A stretch of 9,016 bases of DNA from Alphaproteobacteria bacterium (GCA_017452115.1 JAFTNB010000191.1:1-9016), one strand, 5' to 3'; positions 1 through 7,336 are shown, counted from the stretch's first letter. Program-made: numbers and translations. Notes: generated by a model from the letters alone, not told the origin.

Positions 1-1217
1 ATTCCACCAACTCTTCCCACCGGTTTATTAACAATTTTATTTGGTTTACGTTCAGTATAATTCAATGCAAACAACAACAATCCGATACAAGTAGAATAGG
101 CTGGATTATAAAGTACATCCGGCAAATTTGATACATTTTTGGGACGTCCGATTCTTACTTGTTTATCAAGAACCATGGTTCCAACCTCTCTAAGACCGGA
201 TAGCTGACTTCCCCCCCCTGTTAACACCACTCGATGAGAAGATATATCTTTCAAACCTTGTTCTTCAAGTTTCTCATTAACCAATTCAAAAATTTCTTCA
301 ATACGCGGAGTAATAATACTAATCAAATCAGCCTTAGTAATTTGCTTAATGCTGCTATCATCTTCTTCCCCTACTGGATACACATTCAAAGTTTCTTCAC
401 TATCTTTACGAGTTAAAAAAGCACATCCATGCAAAGTTTTTAAGCGTTCGGCATGAGCAAAAGAAGTTGTCAAACCATAAGCAATATCATTAGTTACATT
501 GTTTCCGCCTACAGGAAGTGAGGCAAAATAAACCGGATACCCATGACGAAAACTGGCAATACTTGTCGTTCCGCCGCCAATATCAATTACTGTTGCTCCT
601 ATTTCTTTTTCATCTTCAACTAAACAAGCAAGACCGGAAGCATAGGCAGCAAAAGCTTTACCTACAATTTCTAAATGTGCATTTTCTATTACAGTAGACA
701 AATTACGATATACCATATCAGGTACTAAACCCAATACAATATCAACAGAAAGATTCTCCGCAAAAATATTACGCGGATCTTTAATTTCTTCACTCATATT
801 AAGGCGATAATTAGTTGGCAAACAATGAACTAATTCACATCCTTCAACATTAATTCTGTTTGTTCCTTTTTCAATCACCTTATTAATATCAGATTCATTT
901 ATCGGACGACTTTTACTAAGAGCAATTGTTGCATCTTTCACTATACTGCGAATTTTATCACCTGATACATTTACAATAATTTTATTAATTCGTTCATTAG
1001 CCATTTGCTCTGCTGTTTCCAATGCATTGCATACAGATAATGTTGCCTGTCCAATATCCGTGATTATACCATTTTTAATACCCTTTGAGGCATTATACCC
1101 ATAACCGGCAATATTAATTCTCCCGTCACGACTAATTTTTGCAATAACACAACTTACCTTAGATGAGCCAATATCCAAAGCCGCAAAAGTAGTCAATCTA
1201 CTAAAAGAATGTGTCAC
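1..1217 (-). CDS. ftsA: Cell division protein FtsA (C-terminus beyond window)
   Basis: Actin-like ATPase of the divisome. It binds FtsZ, tethers it to the inner membrane and recruits later division proteins. About 405 residues are visible. The phosphate-1 motif is at residues 14-20 (LDIGSSK), the phosphate-2 motif at about 212-219 (DIGGGTTS) and the adenosine motif at about 333-341 (TGGGSQLSG). DPRNIF and AERLKTLHG are typical of alphaproteobacterial FtsA. The frame is still open at base 1, so the last few tens of residues, including the expected membrane-targeting helix, lie outside; ftsZ would be expected next. I chose GTG at 1217 because GGGGGA sits six bases upstream. An in-frame ATG at 1235 would add MFGGIT but has no ribosome site. 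The gene starts 35 bases after the ftsQ stop, or 17 if the ATG is used. A run of eight G lies in the adenosine motif. Confidence 0.96.
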   Translation of the reverse strand, partial: MTHSFSRLTTFAALDIGSSKVSCVIAKISRDGRINIAGYGYNASKGIKNGIITDIGQATLSVCNALETAEQMANERINKIIVNVSGDKIRSIVKDATIALSKSRPINESDINKVIEKGTNRINVEGCELVHCLPTNYRLNMSEEIKDPRNIFAENLSVDIVLGLVPDMVYRNLSTVIENAHLEIVGKAFAAYASGLACLVEDEKEIGATVIDIGGGTTSIASFRHGYPVYFASLPVGGNNVTNDIAYGLTTSFAHAERLKTLHGCAFLTRKDSEETLNVYPVGEEDDSSIKQITKADLISIITPRIEEIFELVNEKLEEQGLKDISSHRVVLTGGGSQLSGLREVGTMVLDKQVRIGRPKNVSNLPDVLYNPAYSTCIGLLLFALNYTERKPNKIVNKPVGRVGG

Positions 1218-1223
1218 GGTTAT

Positions 1224-1229
1224 TCCCCC
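1224..1229 (-). promoter_or_regulatory. Ribosome binding site deciding the ftsA GTG start
   Basis: The minus strand reads GGGGGA here, six bases before GTG at 1217. It can pair with the 16S anti-SD UCCUCC with one G-U wobble. It lies downstream of the alternative ATG at 1235, so it supports the GTG rather than the ATG. Confidence 0.65.
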
Positions 1230-1252
1230 AAACATGAAAAAATTATCATTAA

Positions 1253-2134
1253 TTAAATATTTTTCTCAACACTATTATTGAGTTTAATATCAGTATTTTC
1301 AGGCGTTTTTCTAAGTTTGATACCTATTCTTCCCTTAAATCTTAAATCAATTATAGTTAATTTACGCTTAAGAATACCTTTTGTTGTATTTAATTTTATA
1401 AGTTTTTTCCATGCTTCATCTACATTTATTTCTGGAAGCTTAATCGTAATACCGTTACGCACATCATCCAACACCAAATTCCAGCGCCGTTGTGAAATAT
1501 AGTTTGCAACTTTCACCCTTTCAAAAATTTTTGTATCTTTCTTAATAATATTCAAAAGAGCATTAATATTTTCCGGAGCCCCATTTCCTACAATCAACAA
1601 AACTGGTTTATCTGGAATATAATCAGCTTCAATTACCCTACCTTCTTCATCAATCGGATGAAACTGTTCGGAAATTTGCCACAATGATTGTACTTCTTTT
1701 TCTTGAATAGAAACCATAATCACATTTGGTAAAAAACTCTTACGCACAATCGCCTTTCTCACCCATGGAAGCTGCTGCACTCTTTTTTGTAAAGCATGTA
1801 CATCAACTTCAAAAATATTATCTTTTCTACTCAATCCTATTGCTTTTAATAAATCAACACTATTAGTCCTTTTTCTTCCTTCAATAATAATTTCATCAAT
1901 TGTAAAACCTATTTTACTGGTAAAAGTATAAAAATCCTTTTGAATAGATTCAAATTGCTTGCTTACTAAACTTTCTTTTATGGTTATAACTACAACTGCC
2001 ATTCCCACAATCAGTGCCAAAATAAACAAGCTTCCTAAAAGTCTTTGCGGCCACTCTAACGGCAAAAACACCCTATTGCTTGGCAATGGAGATTTTTTTA
2101 CTTCTTCAGCATTATTTTCTGCACGTTCTTCCAT
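1253..2134 (-). CDS. ftsQ: Cell division protein FtsQ
   Basis: Bitopic inner-membrane divisome protein that, in well-studied relatives, forms the FtsQ-FtsB-FtsL complex and controls septal synthesis. It has 293 residues. The cytoplasmic tail is acidic then basic (about 1-31), followed by one membrane segment at about 32-51. A periplasmic POTRA domain spans about 75-146, starting near GFTIDEIIIEG and ending near VSIQEKE. The beta domain follows, with IIDLRF at about 261-266 as in other FtsQ proteins. The tail after about 276 is polar and variable. The start is ATG, six bases after the murB stop, with only a weak purine stretch (GAAGTAAG) before it, so translation probably depends on ribosomes finishing murB. 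In most alphaproteobacteria ddl sits between murB and ftsQ; here there is no room for it. Assignment rests on the architecture and on position before ftsA. Confidence 0.93.
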   Translation of the reverse strand: MEERAENNAEEVKKSPLPSNRVFLPLEWPQRLLGSLFILALIVGMAVVVITIKESLVSKQFESIQKDFYTFTSKIGFTIDEIIIEGRKRTNSVDLLKAIGLSRKDNIFEVDVHALQKRVQQLPWVRKAIVRKSFLPNVIMVSIQEKEVQSLWQISEQFHPIDEEGRVIEADYIPDKPVLLIVGNGAPENINALLNIIKKDTKIFERVKVANYISQRRWNLVLDDVRNGITIKLPEINVDEAWKKLIKLNTTKGILKRKLTIIDLRFKGRIGIKLRKTPENTDIKLNNSVEKNI

Positions 2135-2140
2135 TTATAC

Positions 2141-3073
2141 TTACTTCGCAATCCCCATTTTTTTTACTTCCCATTCTAAAGTAATTGAGGTAGTTTGTTT
2201 AACCCTTTCAACAACAATTTCACCCAAATTTTCTAAATCTGCTGCTGTAGCATTTCCGGTATTTATCAAAAAATTACAATGTTTTTCCGAAATCTTTGCT
2301 CCATTGAGAGTTATTCCGCAACATCCTGATTTCTTAATTAATTCCCAAGCTTTTAATCCTTCCGGATTCTTAAAAGTAGAACCTGCGGTACGTTCATTAT
2401 ACGGTTGACTTTGCATACGATATTGTTTCTGGTCATCCAGCAGATTTTGAATTTTTTCCCTGCTTGAAGGAATTGTACTAAAAGTAATAGATGTTATAAT
2501 CCAATCATCAGGAAAATAACTATTACGATAAGACAACATCAAATCATCCACACTTACAGTTTTAGCTTCTCCGTCACCATTCATAATTGTTGCCGATACG
2601 ATTACATCTTTCACAGATTTTCCGAAACAACCGGCATTAGTTTTTATTGAACCGCCAACAACTCCGGGAATAGAGCATAAAAATTCCAATCCTCCCAATT
2701 CATATTTCAGCAGAATTTTTTTCAATTCAATATTTTTCACACCGGCAAAACAAGTAATCGTATTATCATTATTAAGAATAATCTGCCTAAAATATTTGCT
2801 ATCCAACTTAATAACCACACCGGCAATTCCGCCATCTCTTACCAACAAATTAGAACCACCGCCCACAACACAAACCGGCAAATTATATGGCTTTGTTTTC
2901 AAAAAAAATGACAAATCTTGCTCATCTTTTGGAATATACATAACTTCTGCCGGCCCGCCGACACCCAGCCATGTATATTTAGACATCAATACGTCTTTTT
3001 TATATGTACCTTGCACTTTCGGCAGCAATTCCACCAAATTTTGCTTAAACCATTTTTCCGATTTATTAAACAT
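2141..3073 (-). CDS. murB: UDP-N-acetylenolpyruvoylglucosamine reductase MurB
   Basis: Cytoplasmic FAD enzyme that uses NADPH to reduce UDP-GlcNAc-enolpyruvate to UDP-MurNAc, the second committed step of peptidoglycan synthesis. It has 310 residues, the size of the short (type II-like) family. The FAD-binding segment GGGSNLLVRDGG is at 71-82, and a second conserved glycine-rich segment (IPGVVGGSIKTNAG) at 135-148. YRNS (182-185) carries the conserved Arg183. The proton-donor serine is Ser232 in AGSTFKNP (230-237). KHCNFLINTGNATAADLE is at 264-281. The C-terminal catalytic glutamate is probably Glu302 in LEWEVKKMG. The open frame extends seven codons upstream to a TTG overlapping murG, but ATG at 3073 has AAGGAGA five bases before it and is the real start. 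It begins 14 bases after the murG stop. murC, normally just upstream, is absent. Confidence 0.97.
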   Translation of the reverse strand: MFNKSEKWFKQNLVELLPKVQGTYKKDVLMSKYTWLGVGGPAEVMYIPKDEQDLSFFLKTKPYNLPVCVVGGGSNLLVRDGGIAGVVIKLDSKYFRQIILNNDNTITCFAGVKNIELKKILLKYELGGLEFLCSIPGVVGGSIKTNAGCFGKSVKDVIVSATIMNGDGEAKTVSVDDLMLSYRNSYFPDDWIITSITFSTIPSSREKIQNLLDDQKQYRMQSQPYNERTAGSTFKNPEGLKAWELIKKSGCCGITLNGAKISEKHCNFLINTGNATAADLENLGEIVVERVKQTTSITLEWEVKKMGIAK

Positions 3074-3078
3074 AGGAA

Positions 3079-3085
3079 TCTCCTT
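3079..3085 (-). promoter_or_regulatory. Ribosome binding site deciding the murB ATG start
   Basis: The minus strand reads AAGGAGA, a near-complete Shine-Dalgarno sequence five bases before ATG at 3073. It begins just after the murG stop (3088-3090) and argues against the upstream in-frame TTG at 3094. Confidence 0.85.
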
Positions 3086-3087
3086 AC

Positions 3088-4206
3088 TTACCAACGTGCA
3101 ATAATGTCTTTTTCAATCGTTTTTGCCAATCGTTGTGCGGCATCATTAATTGCACTTTTACGAGCTCTATCTGACATTTTTTTCAAATCTTTAGGATTTT
3201 TCATAAAATTCATAAGTAATTCCGCAACCTTTTCCGCCGTAAAATCTTTCTGCCTAATTACCATTGCTGCATTAGCTTTAGAAAGCTCTGCAGCATTGTA
3301 AGTTTGGTGATCGTCAGCAGCTGTCGGTAATGGAACTAAAATTGACGGCACTCCCGCCGCTGCAATTTCTGTTACTGACGAAGCCCCTGCTCGCGAAACA
3401 ATCAAATGCGTTCCTGCATATAATTCAGCCATATTTCCAAAAAAATGTTTTACTTGCACTTCTGCTTTACAAGATTTATACGCTAATTCCAATGCCTTTA
3501 CATCACAATCACGACATTGTTGAAAAATCCGTAATTTTTTTTGTACCGCTTCAGGAAGAAGCATAATAGCTTGCGGCATAACTTCTCCAAACACTTTTGC
3601 GCCCTGACTTCCACCTAATATCATCAATTGAAATTTTTGAGCCACAGTTCTTTCCGGATAACTTGCTTGCAGCAAATTTGCAATTGTTTGTCTTATTGGC
3701 ATACCACATAATACCACACGCCTATTTTGCGGAACATATTTTGTATCCGGAAAGCTCAAAGCCGTCAATTCCGCATATTTCGCCAAAAACCGATTCGTTC
3801 TGCTCATCACCGAATTTTGTTCATGAATAATCAAATCGCGTCCAAGTAAAATTGCCGCCATTGCTGCCGGAAAGGAAGCATAGCCGCCAAAACCGACCAC
3901 ACAAACCGGACGATATTTAAGTATAAAGAAACCTGCTTGCAAAATTCCAATACATGTCTTAAACAAACTTTTAACTTTAAACCATTTGGATTTTCCCATT
4001 ACTGCACCGGCACATACCGCATAATTAGGAATTTCAGCTAAATTACCTTTATAATTATTCTTACCGCGACTGTCCGTAATTAATGCTAAACGATAACCTC
4101 TTTTCATCAATTCTTCCGCCAAAGCTTCTGCCGGATAAACATGTCCTCCCGTACCACCGGCTGTTAATACGATTAAAGGTTTTTCTTTTTTTCTAATATG
4201 CTTCAT
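3088..4206 (-). CDS. murG: Lipid II synthase MurG (GlcNAc transferase)
   Basis: Peripheral inner-membrane GT-B glycosyltransferase that adds GlcNAc from UDP-GlcNAc to lipid I, giving lipid II. It has 372 residues from the chosen start. The N-terminal glycine loop GGTGGHVYP is at 17-25. GFGGYASFP (105-113) forms the second loop and HEQNSV (128-133) the conserved acceptor-side motif. The C-terminal donor domain has GGSQGA (198-203), SRAGASSVTEIA (271-282, with Glu280 expected to hold the UDP ribose) and AADDHQTYNA (296-305). Three in-frame ATG codons occur at 4227, 4221 and 4206. Only the last has GGAGG at six-base spacing, and it gives the usual short lead before LIVLTAGGTGG. The start overlaps the end of ftsW by 14 bases, which suggests coupled translation. 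murC, which usually follows murG, is missing. Confidence 0.98.
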   Translation of the reverse strand: MKHIRKKEKPLIVLTAGGTGGHVYPAEALAEELMKRGYRLALITDSRGKNNYKGNLAEIPNYAVCAGAVMGKSKWFKVKSLFKTCIGILQAGFFILKYRPVCVVGFGGYASFPAAMAAILLGRDLIIHEQNSVMSRTNRFLAKYAELTALSFPDTKYVPQNRRVVLCGMPIRQTIANLLQASYPERTVAQKFQLMILGGSQGAKVFGEVMPQAIMLLPEAVQKKLRIFQQCRDCDVKALELAYKSCKAEVQVKHFFGNMAELYAGTHLIVSRAGASSVTEIAAAGVPSILVPLPTAADDHQTYNAAELSKANAAMVIRQKDFTAEKVAELLMNFMKNPKDLKKMSDRARKSAINDAAQRLAKTIEKDIIARW

Positions 4207-5326
4207 CCTTATCCTCCGCATGAACATTTTTCCGCGTAATTGCTAACAACATCCCCATTCCGAAAGCTGTCGCCATTAAAGAAGAACCGCCATAAGAAAT
4301 AAACGGCAACGTCATTCCTTTTGTCGGCATCAAATGCAGTGTTGATGCCATGTTAATAATTCCCTGTAAACCAAAAGAAGCACTCAAAGCTGCAGCAGAA
4401 AGCAAAATAAACAAGTTATTGTCTTTAATCGCAATCAACATTGAGCGAATTACAATAGTTGCACATACTCCTACAATCAACAAACACAAAAACATTCCAT
4501 ATTCTTCGGCGGCAACCGCAAAAATAAAATCTGTATGTGCATCGGGAATATTTTGCTTTACAATACCTTCCCCAGGCCCCATTCCAAAAAAGCTGCCATT
4601 ATGAAAAGCCTCCATTGATTTTTTAACCTGATAGCTAAGTTCACCACCGGCAGCTAAAAAACCGTCAACCCTTGTATGTACGTGGTCAAATGTAAAATAC
4701 GCAGTAATAGCCCCTACAACAAATACCCCGCCCATAGCACAAATAATTTTCATTGATAAACCAGAAAGAAAACATTGAAATAACCAAATTGCCGAAACTA
4801 CAGCTGTCATCCCCATATCAGGTTGCGCAATCAACAATGAAACAGTAAAAGCATATAGACCAACTGACAGTATATTTCCGGGAAAATCCTGATAGCGTTT
4901 TTGCCCATCAAATAACCAAGCTGCAACAACAGCAAAAGTTGGTTTAATAAATTCAGAAGGTTGCAAAGAAAAGCCCAAAATTCTAATCCAACGCGTTGCT
5001 CCTTTAATTTCCTCACCGGTAAACATGGTCAAAATCATCAAAACGATTGTCCCCACATATCCGATAATTGCAATTCTGCGAATAGTCTTAAGATTTTGCA
5101 TAGAAAGAAACAACATTAAACCAATAGCTAACGGAATAAAAAACAACTGCCGTTTTACAAAATGAAAACTATCTGCTCCAATTCGATTCGCAACAGCCGG
5201 ACCGGCAGAAAAATTTAAAAACACCCCGATAAACACTAAAACTCCAATTAATATGAGCAATGTTTTATCAACTGTCCACCACCAATTTCCCCAAATTGTC
5301 CGGCTATTACGTGAAAAAGCAATCAA
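4193..5326 (-). CDS. ftsW: Septal peptidoglycan glycosyltransferase FtsW
   Basis: SEDS-family polytopic inner-membrane protein that polymerises lipid II at the septum with its partner transpeptidase (FtsI/PBP3). It has 377 residues with about ten hydrophobic segments. Family motifs are KGATRWI and SLQPSEFIKP (about 108-129), QPDMGMTAVV (168-177), and GPGEGIVKQNIPDAHTDFIFA (about 250-270). The last contains Asp266, the equivalent of the SEDS catalytic aspartate. PTKGMTLPFISYGGSS (334-349) is the C-terminal signature. FtsW fits better than RodA because the gene lies between mraY and murG in a dcw cluster. The start is TTG with AAGGGAGA five bases before it; the next in-frame ATG is residue 71, inside the membrane core, so TTG is well supported. 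It starts 15 bases after the mraY stop. murD, normally between mraY and ftsW, is absent. Confidence 0.97.
   Translation of the reverse strand: MIAFSRNSRTIWGNWWWTVDKTLLILIGVLVFIGVFLNFSAGPAVANRIGADSFHFVKRQLFFIPLAIGLMLFLSMQNLKTIRRIAIIGYVGTIVLMILTMFTGEEIKGATRWIRILGFSLQPSEFIKPTFAVVAAWLFDGQKRYQDFPGNILSVGLYAFTVSLLIAQPDMGMTAVVSAIWLFQCFLSGLSMKIICAMGGVFVVGAITAYFTFDHVHTRVDGFLAAGGELSYQVKKSMEAFHNGSFFGMGPGEGIVKQNIPDAHTDFIFAVAAEEYGMFLCLLIVGVCATIVIRSMLIAIKDNNLFILLSAAALSASFGLQGIINMASTLHLMPTKGMTLPFISYGGSSLMATAFGMGMLLAITRKNVHAEDKDEAY
4213..4217 (-). promoter_or_regulatory. Ribosome binding site deciding the murG start
   Basis: GGAGG on the minus strand, inside the last codons of ftsW and six bases before ATG at 4206. 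It lies downstream of the other two in-frame ATG codons (4227 and 4221), so it selects 4206. Confidence 0.85.
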
Positions 5327-5331
5327 ATTTA

Positions 5332-5339
5332 TCTCCCTT
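5332..5339 (-). promoter_or_regulatory. Ribosome binding site for the ftsW TTG start
   Basis: AAGGGAGA on the minus strand, in the short mraY-ftsW gap and five bases before TTG at 5326. It is the main support for a non-ATG start in a gene that has no nearby ATG. Confidence 0.8.
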
Positions 5340-5341
5340 AA

Positions 5342-6424
5342 CTACTTCATTGATAAGGCCAATAAACCAACAACAGCCAAAATCAATGCAACTAAATGGA
5401 AACGCCACACAACCATAGTTTCTGCCCATCCGCATTGTTCAAAATGATGATGTATCGGTGCCATTTTAAACACTCTTTTTCCGGTTCGTTTATACCAAAA
5501 TACTTGTATCATCACAGATAAAGCTTCTACAACAAAAATAGCCCCCACAATTGCAAGTAGAACCTCATGCTTAAGCATTACCGCAATTGTACCAAGTAAA
5601 GCTCCCAAGGATAGAGAACCGGTATCACCCATAAAAACTTTTGCCGGCGGAGCGTTAAACCATAAAAACGATAAACACCCACCAACTACGGCAGTGCAAA
5701 CTATTGTTACTTCACCCATATTGGGTAAAGCTGTAATATAGAAATATTGAGAAATATCCGTTCCACAAACAAATGCAATAATACCAAATACCACAAACGA
5801 TATTACCAACAATCCTCCGGCCAATGCATCCAAACCATCACTCAAATTCACTGCATTAGACGTACCGGCAATTACCACCATTGCAAAAGGAACATAGAAC
5901 CACCATAGATTAATTGCTAAATTTTTAAAATATGGAAACGTAAGCATAAAACGATTTTCTTCCGGTGTAAAATATGCGATTACCAAAACCGAAATCGAAG
6001 CCGTGGAAAATTGCAAAAATAACTTCATTTTAGCCGTCATGGCATTAGCTGTTTGTTTGGTTACTTTCACATAATCATCAACAAAACCAACCAAACCATA
6101 AATCCACATTACCGCCAAACAAACCCAAACCATTGGAGAAAACAAATTCGCAAATAATAAAACGGCAACAGAACTACTACCCAAAATTAGCAAACCGCCC
6201 ATATTAGGAGTACCTTTTTTACTTTGATGAGATTGCGGACCGTCTTCACGAATAGGCTGACCTTTTTTCTGGTGCTGACGTAAAAAATCAATCAATTTTC
6301 CGCCACATACCAAACCAATCAAAAGTGCAACAAAAAACGCCATTATCGCTCTAGGCAAAACATTAAATAAAGATAACAAACATTCACAATTTTTTACTAC
6401 CGGATATAATAAATTATACAACAT
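5342..6424 (-). CDS. mraY: Phospho-MurNAc-pentapeptide translocase MraY
   Basis: Integral inner-membrane enzyme that moves phospho-MurNAc-pentapeptide from UDP to undecaprenyl phosphate, making lipid I. It has 360 residues, the same length as E. coli MraY. MLYNLLYP opens the protein as in many relatives. GTPNMGGLLI (71-80) is the first conserved loop, and the metal and catalytic aspartates are Asp116 and Asp117 (FVDDYVK). NAVNLSDGLDALAGG (190-204) and FMGDTGSL (264-271, Asp267) follow, with the HHH cluster at 325-327 in MAPIHHHFE. About ten membrane segments are evident. The frame is open for 53 more codons upstream, but that stretch runs back through the terminator of the preceding gene and is not coding. 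ATG at 6424 has GGGGA six bases before it. It is the first gene of this cluster; murE and murF, its usual upstream neighbours, are not here. Confidence 0.98.
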   Translation of the reverse strand: MLYNLLYPVVKNCECLLSLFNVLPRAIMAFFVALLIGLVCGGKLIDFLRQHQKKGQPIREDGPQSHQSKKGTPNMGGLLILGSSSVAVLLFANLFSPMVWVCLAVMWIYGLVGFVDDYVKVTKQTANAMTAKMKLFLQFSTASISVLVIAYFTPEENRFMLTFPYFKNLAINLWWFYVPFAMVVIAGTSNAVNLSDGLDALAGGLLVISFVVFGIIAFVCGTDISQYFYITALPNMGEVTIVCTAVVGGCLSFLWFNAPPAKVFMGDTGSLSLGALLGTIAVMLKHEVLLAIVGAIFVVEALSVMIQVFWYKRTGKRVFKMAPIHHHFEQCGWAETMVVWRFHLVALILAVVGLLALSMK

Positions 6425-6430
6425 AGCTAG

Positions 6431-6435
6431 TCCCC
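6431..6435 (-). promoter_or_regulatory. Ribosome binding site for mraY
   Basis: GGGGA on the minus strand, six bases before ATG at 6424. It is the same GGGG-type site as for ftsA, unlike the GGAG or GGGAG sites of murB, murG and ftsW. It fixes the mraY start against the longer open frame. Confidence 0.6.
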
Positions 6436-6476
6436 AACAAATCTTCTTGTGTGCTATGTTAGCAACTATTTCTAAA

Positions 6477-6504
6477 ATAATACTTAATAGACTATATTTT
6501 TTAA
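6477..6504 (-). promoter_or_regulatory. Possible promoter of the mraY-ftsA operon
   Basis: Between the terminator of the preceding gene and mraY the minus strand has TTAAAA (6504-6499) and TATTAT (6482-6477), 16 bases apart, resembling weak -35 and -10 boxes. A promoter is expected here because the terminator just upstream should end the barrel-gene transcript. The region is very AT-rich, so chance matches are likely and the exact boxes are uncertain. Confidence 0.25.
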
Positions 6505-6506
6505 CC

Positions 6507-6550
6507 TTAAAAACAAGAAAGAGCTGCGGTCTTGGGGACGGCAGCTCTTT
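6507..6550 (-). terminator. Rho-independent terminator after the barrel gene
   Basis: AAAGAGCTGC (6518-6527) pairs perfectly with GCAGCTCTTT (6541-6550). After a G-G mismatch, GTC/GAC pair around a five-base loop (6532-6536). Read on the minus strand the hairpin is followed by CTTGTTTTT, a U-tract. This places the transcript end about 60-100 bases after the barrel-gene stop and separates it from mraY. The plus-strand side has only three T, so it should work mainly in the minus direction. Confidence 0.85.
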
Positions 6551-6570
6551 GAATATATAATAATTCGGAG

Positions 6571-6593
6571 AAGTGGGGCACATGGCACCACTT
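6571..6593 (-). other. Small hairpin in the 3' UTR of the barrel gene
   Basis: AAGTGG (6571-6576) and CCACTT (6588-6593) form a six-base stem with an 11-base loop. It starts 17 bases after the stop codon of the barrel gene and precedes the terminator. There is no U-tract, so it is not itself a good terminator. It might protect the 3' end of the message or be part of a 3' UTR-derived small RNA; both are inference. Confidence 0.4.
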
Positions 6594-6610
6594 TCCTACT
6601 GAAACTATGA

Positions 6611-7336
6611 TTAGAAATGGTAAGCCACCTTGAACTCTGCCAAGATGATGCCTTTTTGCCAGTTTCCTTCCTCAATCCAATTAATTTCGGCTTGAGTCAT
6701 ATCGGCAGTTGCTTGGTAATCTACCAATTCCTTTTCTCTAAACAGATGCAAATAACTTACACCTGCACTAAGTTGGAAATGTGGCGCTACATTCCAAACA
6801 ACAGCACATCCGGCACCGGCAGTTGCTTGTGGGTTACATGGATTATCTAACAATTTTCCACCACCCTTAATTTTTAACTCAGCTTGGCTCATTACACCAC
6901 CCATAGCATGAATGGAAAAGTCCAAACATGTTTTTTTATAGAATGAGCTTTCGGCATTAACCAAATCAAAGCTCGGTTTCAACACTACAAAAGAGTGATG
7001 TTGCACCACATCTTTTGTTGCACACCACATTCCCTGAACACCTAACTTAAAGTGCTCTGAGAACCGGAACCCTGCTTCTGCTCCCACATAATGTTCAGAG
7101 CTATTAACACCGTAAGCATAAGCAGCTGCTACGTAAAAATTTCGGCTTCCGTGTTGCTCCAAAAGAGTAACATTTTCCGCTTTTTTAACTTCTTCTTTCT
7201 GTTCTTGTGTCGGAACAGTTCTGGAAGATAATGCATTTTTACCTGAGCGGATAATTTGTGCATTAGCACCACCGCACATAACCATCATTAACACGATAGC
7301 AGCAACTGCTGCGATAATTCTATTATTCTTTTTCAT
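6611..7336 (-). CDS. Predicted small outer-membrane beta-barrel protein
   Basis: No family recognised with certainty. It has 241 residues. A signal peptide covers about 1-26: basic MKKNNR, a hydrophobic core, then GANA before Gln27, a type I cleavage site. MVMC within the core does not make a good lipobox. After a polar linker (about 28-62) come alternating aromatic and small-residue strands at about 66-77, 82-92, 96-106, 115-126, 136-150, 174-184, 187-199 and 229-241, roughly eight in all. The protein ends AEFKVAYHF; a terminal Phe on a strand is the usual BAM-recognised signal. This fits an eight-stranded barrel of the OmpA/OmpW size class. The mature part has four cysteines (105, 137, 167, 177), possibly disulfide-bonded. 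The start has only an A-rich leader (AAAGAAATT), unlike the strong ribosome sites of most dcw genes. Its own terminator follows. Confidence 0.7.
   Translation of the reverse strand: MKKNNRIIAAVAAIVLMMVMCGGANAQIIRSGKNALSSRTVPTQEQKEEVKKAENVTLLEQHGSRNFYVAAAYAYGVNSSEHYVGAEAGFRFSEHFKLGVQGMWCATKDVVQHHSFVVLKPSFDLVNAESSFYKKTCLDFSIHAMGGVMSQAELKIKGGGKLLDNPCNPQATAGAGCAVVWNVAPHFQLSAGVSYLHLFREKELVDYQATADMTQAEINWIEEGNWQKGIILAEFKVAYHF

Noticed and set aside
1959..2408. Plus-strand 149-codon frame across the ftsQ-murB junction
   Set aside because: Both genes on the other strand are strongly supported, so this and the other plus-strand frames are shadows.
3074..3094. TTG start giving murB seven more residues
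   Set aside because: Those codons contain the Shine-Dalgarno sequence of the ATG at 3073 and overlap the murG stop.
4831..5016. Minus-strand 61-codon frame rich in Leu
   Set aside because: It lies wholly inside ftsW in another frame and reflects membrane-segment composition.
1..6424. Assignment to Bacteroidota, suggested by the Thr/Asn-rich surface-type protein
   Set aside because: murB between murG and ftsQ, the FtsA and MurG motifs, and the GGAGG-type ribosome sites fit Alphaproteobacteria better.
6425..6583. N-terminal extension of mraY by 53 codons
   Set aside because: It runs through the terminator hairpin and its U-tract, has no ribosome site, and MraY proteins normally begin at MLYNLLYP; total length from 6424 equals the family norm.
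6484..6675. Small minus-strand frame across the mraY upstream region
   Set aside because: It overlaps the 3' end of the barrel gene and the terminator, with no recognisable protein features.
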